From Neoceratodus forsteri (taxonomy: Eukaryota; Chordata; Ceratodontiformes; Ceratodontidae), in NCBI GenBank assembly GCA_016271365.2, contig JADMNL010000022.1, positions 218,836,501-218,900,500 of the forward strand: a stretch of DNA of 64,000 nucleotides, written 5' to 3'. Below the pieces are notes generated by a model. The model was not told the DNA's origin and did no database searches. It worked only from the letters and a program-made list of their open reading frames with translations. Shown here one piece after another: positions 10,542-20,640 of this stretch (position 1 is its first letter; every line of letters begins with the position of its first letter). The position numbers were made by a program, and so were the translations under genes.

Positions 10542-12118
10542 GGAGCAGGTGGAGGAAGAGTAAACCTTCTTGCCCACCTAATCCAAATACCGAGACTCTG
10601 GATCAGGAGGTTGCGAGCTAAGGTGCTTCGGCTGCCTGGACTTGTCATGGGCAGAAGTAATGACCGAAGAGTCAGCCTGAGGGTTCTCTGCTAAAAAGGC
10701 TTCTGCCCTTGGGGCCTTATACAGCCTGTCCAATTTTTTTGGGAACAGCCGGGATGGAGGCTGGGCGCTTCCAGGTCGACCGGGTGAGGTCCAGGAATGT
10801 GTCCACCAAAGGAGGGACTACCAATGGTTTGGGCTCCTTTTGCCTCAGGTATTTGGCCAACCTTCGGCGTTCTGGATCCAGGTCCTCCATTTCCCACTCA
10901 TTGGAGGCCTGGATATGCCTCATGATGTCCATAAAGGTTGGATCGTCCGGAGCCGAATGAGGCTGGCCCTTCTCTCCCGGGGACCGCCCGATCCCAAAAG
11001 AGGAAGAGGAACAGAATGCCGATGAAGAAGAGGAGGAGGATCGACTACTAGGTCTGGAATAGTCTGACCTCTCCTTGTGACCAGACTCCCTCTGTCATCG
11101 GTAGCTGGGGGACCGATGTCGGTCCAAAGACCTGCTCCGGAGCTTAGACCGGCATCGGCCAGAGGACAGACATCGGGAGCGTTCTCGCCCAGAGGAACGA
11201 GTAGGGTTGCGAGTGCGAGACCTAGACCGGCGACGGTCCCCAGAGTCCTTGGAGCATCTGCAGCAGTCTCTGGACTGAGAGCAGGAACGAGCCTTGGGTG
11301 GATGCGGAGGCGGCCGCATGGGGGACTTCCTTGGGGAAGGCTAGCCTCCAGGTTGTGGTTTGCTCACCAGGTCCGGTACCGGTGTGTGGGCCGGCAACGG
11401 GCGTGGGTCCGCTTCTGGACCTGTCCCCACCAAAAAGGAGAACAACTCCTGGAGCTCGGCCTGGAAAGAGAGTATCCGCGACATTGGCCCAAGGGGGAAG
11501 AGGACTTGGGAGATGGCACGCACCCTTCACCCCTTCAACCAGCACCAGAGGTGGGACCGATGACAGGGTTTCTTGGGGGGGGCACACAGGAGAGTCCTTT
11601 GGCTCCGGAAGTACACCTTTAGCAGGTGGCGCCAGTGCCTTGGGAGGTGTGGCCGAAGCTTTTACCTCCAGGGACTTGGTGGTAACCCTTAGCGGGGTTA
11701 CTTTAGGCTTGGCCGGCTTATCCCCCGAAGGGCCAGCCTTGGCCTGGGAAGATTTCAGATGCTCGCCTGAGCCCGGGGAAACATGGGCCTTCTTAGGAGA
11801 GGGCTGCGAGTGAGAGCGGGACCACAACCAGTGCCGGGACCAACTACGGTCTTTCCCATGGCGCTTGGTCTCCTCCTTGCGCTTCCCCTCTGAGTAGTGC
11901 AGATCCATCTTTTTCTCAAAAAGGAACGCTTTCAGGGCCTTGAGACGTCTGATCCGTGTCTGGCTGGTGAACGCCTGGCAGGCTGAGCAGGCCGCGGTGT
12001 CGTGGTCCGGCCCGAGCCAAAAGACGCAGCACTTGTGCCAGTCCTTGGAGGGGCTCTGCCTCCCGCAGTCACACTTGTTCTGGTGTGGCTCCAGAGACAC
12101 AGACGACGGCGAAGACAT
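10542..12118 (-). pseudogene. A1 gag, N-terminal part
   Basis: Starts at 12,118 (MSSPSSVSLE), the start shared by families A, E and F (MSSP/MSSL). A Cys/His cluster follows (KCDCGRQ, then CCVFWLGPDHDTAACSAC), then a Ser/Arg/Lys-rich linker. An Arg-Ser dipeptide-rich stretch in another frame (11,095-11,319) is the same linker after a frameshift. The segment before the B1 break has MRHIQASNEWEMEDLDPERR and PPLVDTFLDLTRSTWKRP, matching E, F and A2. Two or more frame changes are visible. It continues at 4,851 across B1. Confidence 0.8.
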
Positions 12119-12228
12119 ATGTCAAACACAGAAAAAAACGTCAAACGGTACAAAACGGGTTGAAAAAACTCAGATTTAGCTGTTTCTGGCAAGCTGGAAA
12201 ATGAAGGCTTCTTCTCACGTGCGCAGGA

Positions 12229-12421
12229 CACGGCGGGAAAAAGAACTGAGGTGGAGCTGGGTCCGCCCCCTTTTGTACCAGGGCTGACGTCGGGGCGGGG
12301 CAAATGTCGGGGGCGATCCCTGCAGTGTACTGCTGGCTGAAAAGTTTTCAGGAGGGTCCTAGTGCCTGCGTCATAGTCCTTACTGTTATAACCTGCTGCA
12401 AGCGCTCTCACTCTAAGATCT
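12229..12421. repeat. A1 right (5') inverted terminal repeat
   Basis: Its reverse complement matches the left ITR of H (60,017-60,237) over the whole length, including the GC-rich block and TACAAAAG in place of a TATA box. It ends with TAAGATCT at 12,421. The leader between it and gag (12,119-12,228) holds nothing I recognise. Confidence 0.82.
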
Positions 12422-12835
12422 GGCATCGTGTGTGGGTCCCAGAAATCTTACACAAGAGGCATGGTTGTCAAAGTGGTAGATTTTTCTACCGCAAAGGCAG
12501 GAATGAAATAGCGCTTTCTTGCTTTGGACATTCGTTTTGTTTGCTCAAATTCTTGTCGATGACTGTTCTGAAGTTGCTCTAGCTGCTGCATGCGAGCTGA
12601 AGATGGCGGGAAAATGAACTGAGGATACCACATATATAGGAAACCGAAGTGGATGTGTGGGTGGCCCCTGGAGAAGATGCTAGCAGAGCTGCTGTGCACC
12701 ACAGTGACCTCTGGCGATGACTCAAGCGTATTACCTGCTGCAAGAGACCACACCATGGAAGATCTGTTACAAGTGAGTAACCTTTTTTTTTTTTTTTAGG
12801 AAGTGGGTATGATGTTCCATCCACACTTTCTGGCA
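12422..12835. repeat. C 3' non-coding region with ICR
   Basis: 12,422-12,714 shows no gene and no repeat that I recognise. About 12,715-12,835 is in the ICR position. It has a block ending GTTACAAGTGAGTAACC, a run of about 15 T, then AGGAAGTGGG and TTCCATCCACAC. This matches the order of the D ICR (17,603-17,700). The long T run sits exactly at the expected junction of the two element ends. Confidence 0.6.
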
Positions 12836-12881
12836 GAGTCCTAGCAGTTCTCCTGGAAATATGAGGCAAAGCGCACACCCC

Positions 12882-13985
12882 CTATTTAGGGAACAGAGAT
12901 TGGAGTACTGAGGCCCCAAAACTAGCATCCTGGCATGACTCAAGGTTGATGTGGTTGTGGGAGATGAAGGCGAGTGCTGACTTCCAGGTAGCAGCCTGAC
13001 AGATTTCCTGAATAGGGACATCCCTGGAAGCAGCCACTGAGGCAGCGGTATGAAGGGTGAAATGAGACCTATAGGAGGCTCACTACCCACCAACCTGTAG
13101 CAGAGGTTGATGCAGGATACAATCCACCTGCCAATCATCCGCTTACCTGCCAGACTTCCAGGTGTGGCTTCAGCATGACAAACAGCTGGCTAACCTCTCC
13201 CCAAACTCCAACCCTGCGCTCCTTACAATAGGCTTGCGCTCACCACAGGTCCAGAGTATGGTGCTTGTGCTCGGCCTCCGAGGTGTGGTTGGTAAAGTAC
13301 ACTGGGAGATTAATCACCTGGTTAAGGTGCATCAGACACTACCTTCAGGAAGAACTTTGGGTTGGGTCAAAGGACAACCTTGTCCCTGTGGAAGACGAGG
13401 TAAGGAGAAGACTCACAGAAAGCACCTGGAGCTCACTGATCCTTCTGACTGATGTGATAGCCACCAGAAGGCGGTCTTCCATGACAGGTGTGACATCTCA
13501 CACCTGTGCATCGGTTCAAATGGCTTGTTCATGAGCGTTGCCAAAACCAGCAACAAGTCCCAAGGTGGTGGTTCACGCACTGGAGGGAAAATGGGGTCAA
13601 GACCTTTAGAAAAGCACCAGATCACCTTCTCCTGCACCACCAACTGCTGACCGACCCGCACCTGGTAAGCAGAGATGGCTGCCAGGTGCACCTTAAGGGT
13701 CGTCGCCCAAAGGCCCGACTGGGAGAAGGACCAAAGGTTGTCGAGAATGCTAGCCATTGGACAAGATAAGGGGTCAAACTCCTTGCCCTGGTACCAAATG
13801 GAGAACCTCTTCCATTTGAAGGTATAGCATTTTCTGGTCGACTCCAGAGAAGCCTCGACAATGTTAAGGACCACTTCGGAGACCCCAAAGCCTGGAACTC
13901 TAGCCGCTCAAGTACCTGGCTGTCAGGTGCAGGGACTGAAGATCCAGGTGGAGAACCTTCCCTTGATTGAAAGCGGGTCCAGGCT
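12882..13985 (-). pseudogene. C tyrosine recombinase
   Basis: The N-terminal SAM-like half is at 13,413-13,874 (STRKCYTFKWKRFSIW, TTLKVHLAAISAYQ). The catalytic half is at 12,882-13,400 in broken frames. In the frame matching D, the HxxR box has Leu for the Arg (FTLHTAASVAASRDV), and the active-site Tyr position in the segment matching HYSLD has Asn (ISHNHINLES). Both are single-base changes from the expected codons. The stop is at 12,882. Inactive. The partner copy is D at 17,750-18,187 and 25,087-25,680. Confidence 0.78.
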
Positions 13986-15830
13986 TAGGGGAAGATGCCC
14001 AGACAGCCTGTTGCTGAGGCTGAGGAGATCTGGGTATCAGAACTGGAGTGGCCAGTCGGGAGCCACCAGATCACCCGTGCCTTGTCCCTCCTCACTTTGA
14101 GCAACACTTTGTGGCTCAAGGGAAATGGGGGGAAGACACAGAGGAGGCCCAGGGTCCAGGGCCTTGAGAAGACATCCCCCTGCTGAGGGGGGGGCACAAA
14201 ACAGCCTCAGCTGCGTTCTCCTTGGTGAACAAGGGTCAAAGGGTGCCCCATTGGGAGAACAGGCTGTGTACTACCGCTGGGTTGAGAAAACACTCGTGAG
14301 ATGCCTCGCTCACACGGCTGAGAGTGTCCACCTGCTGGTTGGAGATACCAGCCACGTGGATGGCCAGGAGATTTGCCTCCAAGCTGCGCATGAGAGTCAA
14401 CATGCAAAGAGCTTCCCTGCACAAAGAAAGGGAGTGCATTCCGCCATGCTTGTGGAGGTAGTACATGGTTGTGATGTTGTCCGTCTGGACCTGGACCACC
14501 TGGCCCCAAATGTGTGAAGCAAAAGCAGTCAGTGCCAGCCGAACTGCCCAAAACTCCAGCAGTCTGATGTGGCACCAGGACTCCTCGGGGGTTCAGAGCC
14601 CATGGACTCTGTGTCCCCCAGTGGGCACCCCAGCCCATGAGAGAGGCATCAGTAATCAGAATGACTGTCGGCTCTGAGCAGACAAACTGGATGAACTGTT
14701 CCTGGACCAACTACCACTGGAGGGTGTCCCACATCCACTGGGTCACAGTGACCAGTTGATTGACGTGACCCCTGCACTGAGACCACTGGCTGACCAGCTC
14801 CCAATGCAGAGAACGTAGTCTCTAGCAGGCCCAACGGACCACACTGGTGCACGCGGCCATGTATCCCAGGAGGTGCAGAAAATCCCAAGCAGGACGCAAC
14901 TGCCCAACCCGAAATGATCGGACAAAGGAGGAGAGAACCTCCGCCCTGTCTGCCGGAAGCCAAATTCCACCCCAATGAAAGATCACCTGCGAGGGCACAA
15001 GTTCCAACTTGGGCTGACTGACCAGAAGGCCAAGAGAGATGCAGGTCTGGATGGCCATGTCCCCTGACCGCTCCACCTCCTGTCTGGAGGGACCCACGAT
15101 GAGTCAGTTGTCCAGGCAAGGTATACCCAGACTCCCAGGTGCCTCAGTTAGGCTGCCACCACTGCAATGCACTTGGTGAAGACCCTGGGGGCCAAGGACA
15201 AGTCGAAGGGCATGGCCTAGAACTCATAGAGGGTTCCCTCCACTCTGAAGCAGAGGAATCGGTGGTGTGACAGAGGGATTGGGACATGGAAGAACACGTC
15301 CTGTAGATCTAGTGAGCAGAACCTCATGTTTTGCTTAAGAGATGGTATGATCCAAGACAGAGTGACCAGGCGCATGGCCTGGTGAAATTATTCAGGTTGT
15401 GCAGATCTAAGATGGGGCACCAGCCCCTCCATCTGTTTTGGCACCAAGAAATACCTGGAGACAAACCCTGGGTGTTCAGGAGGGTCTGAGACAGGAGCCA
15501 AGACCTACTTGCCGAGTATCTGGGCAATGTCGTCCCAAAGGGCCGACAGATACCATGCCCTCCCGTGGGGCTTGGCAGGGTGGGTAAACCTCGAACTCCA
15601 GAGGCAGACCCTGACGGACCACCTCTCAGACCCACCTGTCCATGGTAACAGCGGACCAGTCGGAAAGGAAGTGGTGGAGCTGGCCCCCCACGAAAGAACC
15701 CAGGGGGCTCAGGATGGGGATGGAGGAGGCACTCCCCCATCCTATCACTGGGCAGGCCTGTAAGTGGAGGAGGAACCAGCGGAGGCGTGCTGGGACCTCT
15801 AGTGCCTGGCTTCCTAATGACAGAGGCCAC
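13985..15830 (-). pseudogene. C RT-RNase H-methyltransferase polyprotein
   Basis: RT occupies about 14,800-15,830 (SFVGGQLHHFLSDWSAV at the N-terminus). Its YLDD position near 15,100 reads LDN and is followed by a stop. RNase H is at 14,207-14,710 with ILITDASLMGWGAHWG, then QTDNITTMYYLHKHGG. MT remains are at 13,985-14,200 (LLCVFPPFPLSHKVLLKV). Many frame changes. The start probably overlaps the end of gag. Confidence 0.8.
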
Positions 15831-17385
15831 AGATTTGGACTGAGGATGCCAAGCCTGTTGCTATCCAGTGGGGAATGGGCAGGTTTAGCTCCTGGGGCAG
15901 AGATGGGCCGGACCGAAAAGGGCTTCTTTTGAGGTTTAGAGCCCTTCGGATTCTTCTGGGCAGAAGTCAGAGTCCAAGGTAGCATTGGATTTCTCAGTCC
16001 AGGTGAGGTGTCCTTTCACACTGGGCCTGAACAGGTCGGTACCCAAGAAGAGAATGTCTGCCAACTTGTGCTGCATGTCAGCCATGAAGGTGGAGATGCA
16101 CAGCCAAGCCATGTGGCACATGGCAACTGCCGCAGCCACAGACCAGGTGCACAAATCGCCAATGTCCATGCCCGTTTGGAACTGCTGTTTCACAACAGCT
16201 TGGCCTTGGTCCCTGACCTGCTTGACCGTAGTCTGCAGATCTGCAGGTAGGTGAAGAAGCACCTTGTCCAGGGAACCCAGAAGGGCATGTGAGGAATGGG
16301 CCATGAGAAGGGGAGAGCTCACTTGCTGAAGGCCAAGAGAGGTAGCGGCATATACCTTTCTGGCCATATGGCCCAATTTCTTGTACTCCTTGTTGGAGGA
16401 GTCTGTCAACATCCCCATGCTGCTGGTGTGCTGAAACACAGAGTCAGCCACAAGACCCTCAGCTGTGGGGTGTTCTGTGAATCCCGACAGGGAGCCAGTA
16501 GGGACCACAAACGTGCGGGCCATCCGGGCTGACGGCACAGGGCAGGAGGCTGGGTGCTGCCACAGTTCCAAGGCAGGACCAAGAATAGCATCCTGGACTG
16601 GGAAGGCTTCCACTGGAGAGTCACCCCAATCGAGGATCTTGGTCAGTGGATACTGTTCCTGCTCTGAACAGGCTCCAGCTGGAGACCCATAGATTCTGAG
16701 ATAAGAGAGAAGGCCCATGAAGGACGTAGGCCCTTGATCTGCTGAAGCGTCCCCCGTCGACTCCACATCCAGCGGTCGGCGGTGTAAAGAGGACCCCTTC
16801 CGATGCTGAAGAATCAAACAGCAGTCAACTGCCGGAGTCCCCACTAACCCTGCGAGAGCAGTCCAGGGTGACTGCACTGTGACAGTCAGCCGATGAGGTA
16901 AACCCTTACCTGGCTGAGTGTCCTTGGTCACAGCACCGCTCATCTGCTGTTTAGGTGGTGGCTCCACCAGAATCGGTGGAAGAGGCCAGAGGGGGCTGCA
17001 CAGGGACAGTATGAACTGGCTCCTGCCAAGGTGGGGTCTGCTGCGGCTCTGGTAGTGGCATCCAAGGAAGGGCTGGGGTGGCCGAGATTGGCTTCACCTG
17101 GATCAGCAAGAGCTGCTGCTGCCACATAAGCTCCCAGTAGCGCTGATGCAACTTGCACTGGTGCCTCTCCTCTCCAGAGGACAAGGAATAACGGCGGTGC
17201 TTGCCCGAATGCAGAGAGTGATGTGGGCTGCCCAAGTCGGGGCTCCGAGAGCGGGACCTTGACCGTCAGGGTTTCAGAGGGGGCTAGCTAGAGCCGAGGC
17301 CTCTTCTAGCTCCGGGTCAAGAAGGGGCAGAACAGTGCCCTCGTCTATCTATCCCTGAGAAAGTGAAAGGACCAGACTCCTAGAA
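15780..17385 (-). pseudogene. C gag, C-terminal part
   Basis: A single open stretch of 343 codons (15,936-16,967) holds the gag core: GHMARKVYAATSLGLQQVSS, VAAAVAMCHMAWLCISTF and DILFLGTDLFRPSVKGHL. A Gln-rich segment with LHQRYWELMWQQQLLLIQ precedes it and matches D at 28,640-28,698. The gene stops at 17,385, where D is inserted after CCTAGAAA. The remainder is at 29,803-30,450. Confidence 0.8.
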
Positions 17386-17552
17386 ATATAGGTTACTTAA
17401 CTATAACAGGAGTTCTAGGAGTGGTATATGTTGTTCATCCACACTTTGTGGCAGGTTCCTTGCTGCTTTAAATCTTGCCAGGTCTTCAAGCTGGCTCCTC
17501 CCACCCACCCGGGTGGTAAAACCCTTGGCTCTGTCCCATGACACCAGATCTA
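17386..17552. repeat. D left inverted terminal repeat
   Basis: Starts ATAGGTTACTTAAC, then contains CACACTTTGTGGCAGGTTCC and CTCCCACCCACC. The part from about 17,430 inward is the reverse complement of 29,660-29,790. The first 45 bases are left-only and reappear inverted in the ICR. Confidence 0.85.
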
Positions 17553-17602
17553 GCCTGCTGGAAGCCAGGTTGCGCGTCGAAGCCAGTGAGATCGGGTGGG
17601 TT

Positions 17603-17700
17603 GTGTGGATGAACAACATATATCACTCCTAGAACTCCTGTTACAGGTGAGTAACCTGTATTTCTAGGGACGTGGATATGTTGTTCAATCCACACTTCGT
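17603..17700. repeat. D internal complementary region (ICR)
   Basis: Complement of the left end (CACTCCTAGAACTCCTGTTA, then GTGAGTAACC) joined to the complement of the right end (TTTCTAGGGACGTGGATATG). The TTTCTAGG at the join (17,661-17,668) is the complement of the CCTAGAAA found at both insertion edges. Confidence 0.85.
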
Positions 17701-17749
17701 GGCAAACTCCTAGCAGTTCTCCAGGAGGAGGGAAGCAAGGTGCGCACTC

Positions 17750-18187
17750 CTACTTGGGAAATAAGGGCTGGAGAACAGAGGTCCCAAAACCAGCATCCCA
17801 GCATGACTCTAGGTCAATGTGGTCATGGGAAATAAAGGTGCGTGCTGACCTCCAGGTAGCAGCCCTGCAAATCTCCTGGATAGGGACGTCCCTAGAAGCA
17901 GCCACCGATGCAGCGGTATGGTGTGTAGAATGAGCTATCATCCCTTTGCGAGGCTCCATGCCCCCCAACCTATAGCAGAGGTCTATACAGGAGGTGATCC
18001 ACCTGCTTATCATCCACTTGGCTGCAGCATAGGTGACAAACAGTTGGTGAACCTCTCCCTGAACTTCAGCCAACCGCTCCTTATAATAAGCGAGCGCCCT
18101 TCTAGGGTCCAAAGAATGGAGGCTATATTTGGCCTCTGAGGTGTGATTGGGGAAGAACACTGGCAGAGTCAACACCTAGTTAAGGTG
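17750..18187 (-). pseudogene. D tyrosine recombinase, C-terminal half
   Basis: An open stretch of 141 codons, MLTLPVFFPNHTSEAKYSLH to LFPK with the stop at 17,750. The HxxR box reads AHSTHHTAASVAASRDV (Arg to His). The active-site Tyr position reads ISHDHIDLES (Tyr to Asp). The frame is otherwise open, so loss of the two residues looks like point mutation. It is cut at 18,187 by E0; the N-terminal half is at 25,087-25,680. Confidence 0.85.
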
Positions 18188-18410
18188 AAAAGTACAGTTA
18201 CATAAGAACTTACCGTAACAGTAGATCTTCGAGAACAGCTCTTGCAGCAGGTTACACCATTAGGACTGAAGCCGGCAGGTGCCAGGACCCCACAGAAAAT
18301 TTCTAGATAGCAGTATCCAGCGGGGACCGCCCCAGATGTCGGTCCCGCCCCCGACGTCAGACATCGTATAAAAGGGGGCGGTCCCCCAGAATCCCCAGTT
18401 CTCCCGCTGG
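18188..18410. repeat. E0 left inverted terminal repeat
   Basis: Begins AAAGTACAGTTACATAAG, contains an imperfect hairpin-forming pair (GTTACATAAG / CTTACCGTAAC) and AGATCTTCGAGAACAG, then a GC-rich region with a TATA box. It ends near CCCAGTTCTCCCGC. It is the complement of the family E right ITRs (24,891-25,086; 34,799-34,994). The region 18,411-18,560 up to the ICR holds no gene. Confidence 0.85.
18367..18374 (+). promoter_or_regulatory. TATA-like box in E0 left ITR
   Basis: TATAAAAG followed by GGGGCGG on the plus strand, pointing into the element antisense to its genes. The right ITR of E1 has the mirror-image box on the minus strand at 24,930-24,937, which faces gag. Inferred promoter; no start site can be seen. 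Confidence 0.45.
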
Positions 18411-18560
18411 AGACTCCTGGTCGTTAGATGACATCAGAAGTGGAGACTGAGGATCCGCCATCAAAAGGTATTCAAAATGGTGTTAGAAACACCAAATCCT
18501 AGAAACCGAGATATCGGAACAACTCTACCTCTAGAGGGGACGGTGGAAGGGAAACTATCT

Positions 18561-18660
18561 GTTGCAAGAGCTGTTCTCGAAGATCTACTGTTACGGTAAG
18601 TTCTTACGTAACTGTACTATCTTACTTCGAGAAACAGATCTTGCAGCAGGTTACACCATT
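18561..18660. repeat. E0 internal complementary region (ICR)
   Basis: Complement of the left end (CGAAGATCTACTGTTACGG, then TTCTTACGTAACTGTAC) followed directly by TATCTTACTTCGAG, the complement of a family E right end. It is the same unit as 19,571-19,673 and 52,426-52,530. Confidence 0.87.
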
Positions 18661-18739
18661 AGGACTGATTCCCAAGCAGAAGTGGAAATCCCTCGCAGGT
18701 GGGAGGAGGCTAGGTAGAGATCGCGAGTTGAACCGAAGC

Positions 18740-19217
18740 CTAGGATAGTAGTCCCTGAAGGACTGCTAGACCAAAACCAGCTTTTCGCCATGAAGTCACA
18801 TCCAGGCTGTAATGCCTGATAAAGGTGTGTACGGTGCTCCAATTGGCTGCTGTGCAGATGGCTGAAGCGGACACATTATTAATGGCCGCAAAGGAGGAAG
18901 CCACCCCCCCTTGTGGAATGACCCTTAACCGAGCTCAGTAAAGGTTTGTTCTGTTTCTGGTAACAGAATGTGATACAGCGGATGAGCCACTTGACAGCAA
19001 TTGTTTAGAAACTGAAGCCCCCATCATCCTATGGGTGAAGGAGATGAAAAGCTGATCAGATTTACGGTGGGGCCTGGTTCTGGTCAGGTAGTATCTTAGA
19101 CACCTCTGCACATCTAGAGTGTGCAACAGGGCATCTCGTCTATTAGAGTACTTTGGAAACTGCACTGGTAGGTCGATGTCCTGATTGAGGGTGACAGCTG
19201 AGACCACCTTAGGTACA
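18740..19217 (-). pseudogene. E0 tyrosine recombinase, C-terminal fragment
   Basis: Contains VSAVTLNQDIDLPVQFPKYS, VQRCLRYYLTRTRPHRKSDQ, a GHSTRG box with the HxxR Arg present but an extra G that shifts the frame after it, and the HYSLD-type end. The stop is near 18,740. It is cut at 19,217 in the codons for LPKVV by E1. Pseudogene. Confidence 0.8.
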
Positions 19218-19422
19218 AAAGTACAGTTATGTAAGAACTTACCGTAGCAGTAGATCTTCGAGAACAGCTCTTGCAGCAGGTTACACCATTAGCACTAAAG
19301 CTGGCAGGTGCCAGGACCCCACGGAAATTTTCTAGCTAGCAGTATTCAGCAGGGACCGCCCCTGATGTCAGGCATAGTACATAAAGGGGGCGGTCCCCCA
19401 GAATCCCCAGTTCTCCCGCCGG
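19218..19422. repeat. E1 left inverted terminal repeat
   Basis: Same layout as the E0 left ITR. Its TATA position reads ACATAAAG (about 19,379-19,386), so that box has decayed. 19,423-19,570 up to the ICR has no gene. Confidence 0.86.
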
Positions 19423-19570
19423 AGACTCCCGACCGCTGGATGACATCAGAAGAGGAGACTGAGGATCCGCCATCAAATGGCAGTCAGAGAGATGCTGAGA
19501 CACCTGATCCTAGGAGAAGGATGTTGGAACTAGAATCTACCTCCAGCGGAGATGGTGGAAGGGAAAGTCC

Positions 19571-19673
19571 CTGCTGCAAGAACTGTTCTCGAAGATCTAC
19601 TGTTACGGTAAGTTCTTACGTAACTGTACTACCTTACTTCGAGAAACAGCTCTTGCAGCAGGTTACACCATTA
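19571..19673. repeat. E1 internal complementary region (ICR)
   Basis: TGTTACGGTAAG, then TTCTTACGTAACTGTAC (left end complement), joined to TACCTTACTTCGAG and CAGCTCTTGCAGCAGG (right end complement). Inner flanks complementary to both ITRs extend it to about 100 bp. Confidence 0.87.
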
Positions 19674-19751
19674 GGACCGATTCCCAAGCAACAATGAAAA
19701 TCCCACACCATTGGGAGGAGGGAAGGTAGAAATCCTTAATGAAACCAAAGC

Positions 19752-20640
19752 CTAGGACAGAAGTCCTTGAAAGACTGCTAGACCAAAACCTGCTCTTCAC
19801 CTCGATGCTGTATCCAGGCTATAATGCCTGATGAAAGTGTGCACGGAGCTCCAAGTAGCTGCAGCACAAATGGCCAAGGTGGACGCATTCTTTAGGGCCA
19901 TAAAGGAGGTAGCCACCCCCTTTGTGGAATGACCCTTAATTGTGCCCGGTAAGGGTTTGTTGCGCTTCTGGTAACAGAACGTGATACACTGAATGAGCCA
20001 CCTGGACAGTGACTGTTTGGAAACAGGAGCTCCCATCATCCTGTGGGCAAAGGAGACAAAAAGCTGGTCCGATTTTCGGTGGTGTTTGGTTCTGGTAAGG
20101 TAGTATTGGAGACACCTATGCACATCTAGGGCGTGCAATAGGGACTCTCCTCGATTCGAATAGTTTGGAAAGTACACTGGTAGATCGATGTCCTGATTAA
20201 GGGTAACAGCTGAGACCACCTTAGGCAGAAATTTGGGATTAGTCCGTAGGGATACCCTGTCTTGGTGAAAAACCAAATAAGGCTCTTTGCACATGAGTGC
20301 ATGGAGTTCATAAATTCGTCTGGCCGAGGTAACGGCAACTAAAAACAACGTCTTCCAAGTAAGAAGACATAGCTCACAATCCGCAGCTGGTTCAAAGGGT
20401 GGCAGCGTGAGCTGCTCCAGGACAAAGAGTAGATCCCATGGCAGAATTGGATCCTTAATCGGATGTCTAAGGTGGAGAATACCTCTCAGGAAGGCTCGTA
20501 CCGTGTCCAACTGAGATATGGTGCGTTGGCCTGTAGGACAATGATAGGCTGATATGGCACAGAGGTGTACTTTGATCCGAGGAGTAGGTCAAGACTGACT
20601 TTTCCAGACAGTCTAGAGGCCAAAACCCCATGTCGCAAAA
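19752..20640 (-). pseudogene. E1 tyrosine recombinase
   Basis: The catalytic half is open for 237 codons (19,797-20,510): TSARRIYELHAL (first Arg), TNPKFLPKVVSAVTLNQ, GHSTKGVATS (HxxR Arg replaced by Lys), AATWSSVHTFIRHYSLDTAS (His and Tyr present). An early stop falls just after HYSLDTASR, where a CGA-type Arg codon reads TGA. The rest of the C-terminus to 19,752 (RAGFGLAV) is still readable. The N-terminal half has an internal deletion. Lys at the HxxR position also occurs in E3. Confidence 0.85.

Larger units (their letters stand above)
1..12421 (-). mobile_element. DIRS element A1, left end outside window, twice interrupted
   Basis: A DIRS-type retrotransposon on the minus strand, in three pieces: 1-1,112, about 3,545-4,851 and 10,542-12,421. 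A CR1 LINE and the complete DIRS B1 separate them. The pieces join logically: RT ends at 1,112 and resumes near 3,545, and gag stops at 4,851 and resumes at 10,543. The 5' end is at 12,421 (terminal TAAGATCT). The YR gene and the left terminal repeat would lie before position 1. Homology to A2 (40,221-44,725) and H (60,017-61,270) defines family A. The proteins carry many frameshifts, so it is dead. Confidence 0.88.
18188..19217 (-). mobile_element. DIRS element E0, 3' portion only
   Basis: Left end AAAGTACAG, left ITR (18,188-18,410), ICR (18,561-18,660) and the C-terminal part of YR (18,740-19,217). E1 starts at 19,218 inside YR. No right part of E0 follows E1, because D resumes at once after the right ITR of E1. 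The missing right portion could be explained by recombination between the right ITRs of E0 and E1, leaving one ITR at 24,891-25,086. Confidence 0.82.

Noticed and set aside
11077..11813. Plus-strand open frames over A1 gag (181 and 171 codons)
   Set aside because: Antisense shadows of a GC-rich, Arg/Ser-rich gag linker; no domain and no match to other copies on the plus strand.
18188..19673. Array of repeats at 18.2-19.7 kb as a CRISPR or satellite
   Set aside because: The repeated units are ITR and ICR copies of two adjacent E elements, with no regular spacing.
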